Shown: one piece after another, positions 12,792 to 13,902 of the stretch
Numbering within the stretch: the first letter of the stretch is position 1
Layout of the letters: each line of letters opens with the position of its first letter
Source: Syntrophorhabdaceae bacterium
GTDB taxonomy: Bacteria; Desulfobacterota; Syntrophorhabdia; Syntrophorhabdales; Syntrophorhabdaceae
Length of the DNA: 13,902 nucleotides
Assembly (NCBI GenBank): GCA_026415015.1
Contig: JAOAHW010000182.1
Location: 1 to 13,902, forward strand
Direction of reading: 5' to 3'
The notes under the pieces: generated by a model
Told to the model about the DNA's origin: nothing
The model's database searches: none
What the model saw: the letters and a program-made list of their open reading frames with translations, nothing else
Translations under genes and position numbers: made by a program

Positions 12792-12895
12792 ATTTTTAAG
12801 GGTAAAGACCTTTATTTTTTGCTTAAACCGTAAAAAATCAACAAAATAATATCATCCCATTTCAATGCTATGGATGTGTCAGGGCATATTTATTA

Positions 12896-12928
12896 AAAAA
12901 CCGCCTGCTTTCAGGGCAGGCGGTTTTT
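12896..12928 (-). terminator. strong intrinsic terminator of the CoA ligase gene
   Basis: CCGCCTGC (12901-12908) pairs perfectly with GCAGGCGG (12916-12923) around a 7-nt loop, flanked by AAAAA on the left and TTTTT on the right. Both strands therefore have a T tract after the stem. It lies just past the stop of the leftward CoA ligase and would end that transcript; read rightward it would also work. Confidence 0.92.
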
Positions 12929-12953
12929 ATAAGGCCTTTATTTCAACCCCCTT

Positions 12954-13902
12954 CTATGACTGTTTTTTGAACTCCTTCTCCATTGCCTCTTTTGCCGGTT
13001 TTACATATATATCTCTTAGTTTTGGTTTCTCTATCTTGCCGGCAGGGTTACGAGGTATTGGTGCATAGATCATCTTTTCTGGCCATTTGTATTTGGCAAG
13101 ACCCTTTTCCTTCACGAAGTTTATGACCTCTTCATCTGTGATGGTCTCACCCTCTTTTGCCTGTATGACTGCCATAACAATCTCTACAAGCCTTGGGTGT
13201 GGATAGCCGAGGACTGCAACGTCCTGGATCTTGGGGTGTTTACGAAGCACATCCTCTATCTCTGCCGGGAATATGTTCTCACCACCCCTGATGATAAGGT
13301 CTTTTGACCTGTCGGCAAAGAATATAAAGCCCTCTTCATCCTTGTATGCCAGATCACCTGTATATAACCAGCCATTCTTTATGGTCTTGGCTGTCATCTC
13401 AGGGTTCATGGCATATTCCTTCATTAGCCTTGGTCCTTTGAGTATTAGTTCTCCTACCTTGCCAGGGGGCAGCTCATTGCCGTCATTGTCGACTACCATT
13501 GCCTCCATAAAGACAGTTGCTTTTCCTATGGAGCCTGGTTTCCTCATAATGTCCTCATCATAGCAGTTTGTGAGGCCACCACCACCGCCCTCTGTAATTC
13601 CATATATATTTGCTATAGGCAGATTTGGGAATATCTTCTTTGAATCTTCAAGGAGGACATATGGGACAGGCTGAGCCCCTATCTCGATATGTCTTAATGC
13701 TGATAAATCATATTTTGATAGGTCGATCTGACCAGATTTAATGGCATTTATCACATCTGACCATGTGGGAACTGTATTCCATCCACCTGTGCATTTCTCA
13801 TCAGCAATGCTTCTCAGATAGTATTCAGGCTGGAGTTCCATTGGCATAAGGACCTTTCCTGCTGCTATATAGCATGGGAATGAGAGGAAAAGCGTCCCAC
13901 TG
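12954..13902 (-). CDS. class I adenylate-forming acyl-CoA synthetase (N-terminus outside window)
   Basis: C-terminal 315 residues of a CoA ligase that activates a carboxylic acid through an acyl-adenylate. The frame is open past the Met at 13847 to the window edge (SGTLFLSFPCYIAAGKVLMPMELQPEYYL). Visible motifs: SALRHIEIGAQPVP, the adenylate-binding NIYGITEGGGG, the GWLYTGDLAY hinge motif, DRSKDLIIRGGENIFPAEIEDVLRKHP, and the catalytic lysine region RNPAGKIEKPKLR near the C-terminus. It is related to the acetyl-, long-chain and aryl-CoA ligase superfamily; the substrate cannot be set without the N-terminal pocket. Its first motif (SGTTGxPKG, the P-loop) lies outside. It probably ends an operon that begins to the right of the window, closed by the terminator at 12896-12928. 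Confidence 0.93.
   Translation of the reverse strand, partial: SGTLFLSFPCYIAAGKVLMPMELQPEYYLRSIADEKCTGGWNTVPTWSDVINAIKSGQIDLSKYDLSALRHIEIGAQPVPYVLLEDSKKIFPNLPIANIYGITEGGGGGLTNCYDEDIMRKPGSIGKATVFMEAMVVDNDGNELPPGKVGELILKGPRLMKEYAMNPEMTAKTIKNGWLYTGDLAYKDEEGFIFFADRSKDLIIRGGENIFPAEIEDVLRKHPKIQDVAVLGYPHPRLVEIVMAVIQAKEGETITDEEVINFVKEKGLAKYKWPEKMIYAPIPRNPAGKIEKPKLRDIYVKPAKEAMEKEFKKQS

Noticed and set aside
12954..13847. CoA ligase starting at the Met at 13847
   Set aside because: The frame is open to the window edge and the upstream residues continue the enzyme fold, so this is an internal Met.
1..13902. CRISPR array, tRNA or rRNA genes, insertion sequence or phage genes
   Set aside because: No regularly spaced repeats, cloverleaf-like sequence, rRNA motif, transposase or terminal inverted repeats with target duplication were seen.

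Overview
This AT-rich bacterial window has short intergenic gaps, heavy use of ATA codons, and both Shine-Dalgarno (SD)-led and apparently SD-less genes. The gene set fits an anaerobic Gram-negative bacterium, most likely of the Desulfobacterota (deltaproteobacterial) type. It includes a FhlA-like sigma-54 activator, a Memo-family AmmeMemoRadiSam B protein, an outer-surface lipoprotein like surface-adhesin E, TonB, LapA, a selenocysteine-type HesB/IscA protein, a mini cytochrome c and an acyl-CoA synthetase. The taxonomic call is inference from gene content only.

Layout. 3-836 (+): C-terminal part of a sigma-54-dependent regulator, cut by the window edge. 922-3135 (+): a two-gene unit with a Tim44-like membrane protein and a Memo-like protein. 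3410-3871 (+): a small lipoprotein. 4040-4351 (-) and 4484-4768 (+): a divergent pair, a HesB-like selenoprotein and a small periplasmic c-type cytochrome. 4839-5462 (-): a site-2-protease-family M50 membrane metalloprotease. 5554-7607 (+): an L,D-transpeptidase and a YchF-like P-loop nucleotidase, 2 nt apart. 7653-9419 (+): a small accessory membrane protein and a sodium:solute symporter. 9543-11051 (-): an anti-sigma-type ATPase fused to a GNAT acetyltransferase. 11475-11690 (-): LapA-domain protein. 11776-12540 (+): TonB-like protein. 12543-12791 (-): unknown small membrane protein. 12954-13902 (-): adenylate-forming CoA ligase, cut by the right edge, with a strong terminator after it.

The standout is the selenoprotein. 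The IscA/HesB reading frame on the minus strand runs from a strongly SD-led ATG at 4351 to TAA at 4040. It is interrupted only by one TGA, at 4250-4252, exactly where the family has its first conserved iron-sulfur cysteine (GGUSGP). A two-part hairpin with a G-containing apical loop lies directly downstream of that TGA, as expected for a bacterial SECIS. A standard gene caller would report only a headless 65-residue ORF starting at a TTG.

The selenoprotein and the cytochrome appear to be transcribed from two overlapping divergent promoters that share one TATTATA -10 block. The selenoprotein leader also carries a near-perfect A/T-flanked palindrome that covers the cytochrome -35 box. The rest of the window is mostly housekeeping and envelope genes. 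I see no tRNA, rRNA, CRISPR array, insertion sequence or phage gene.
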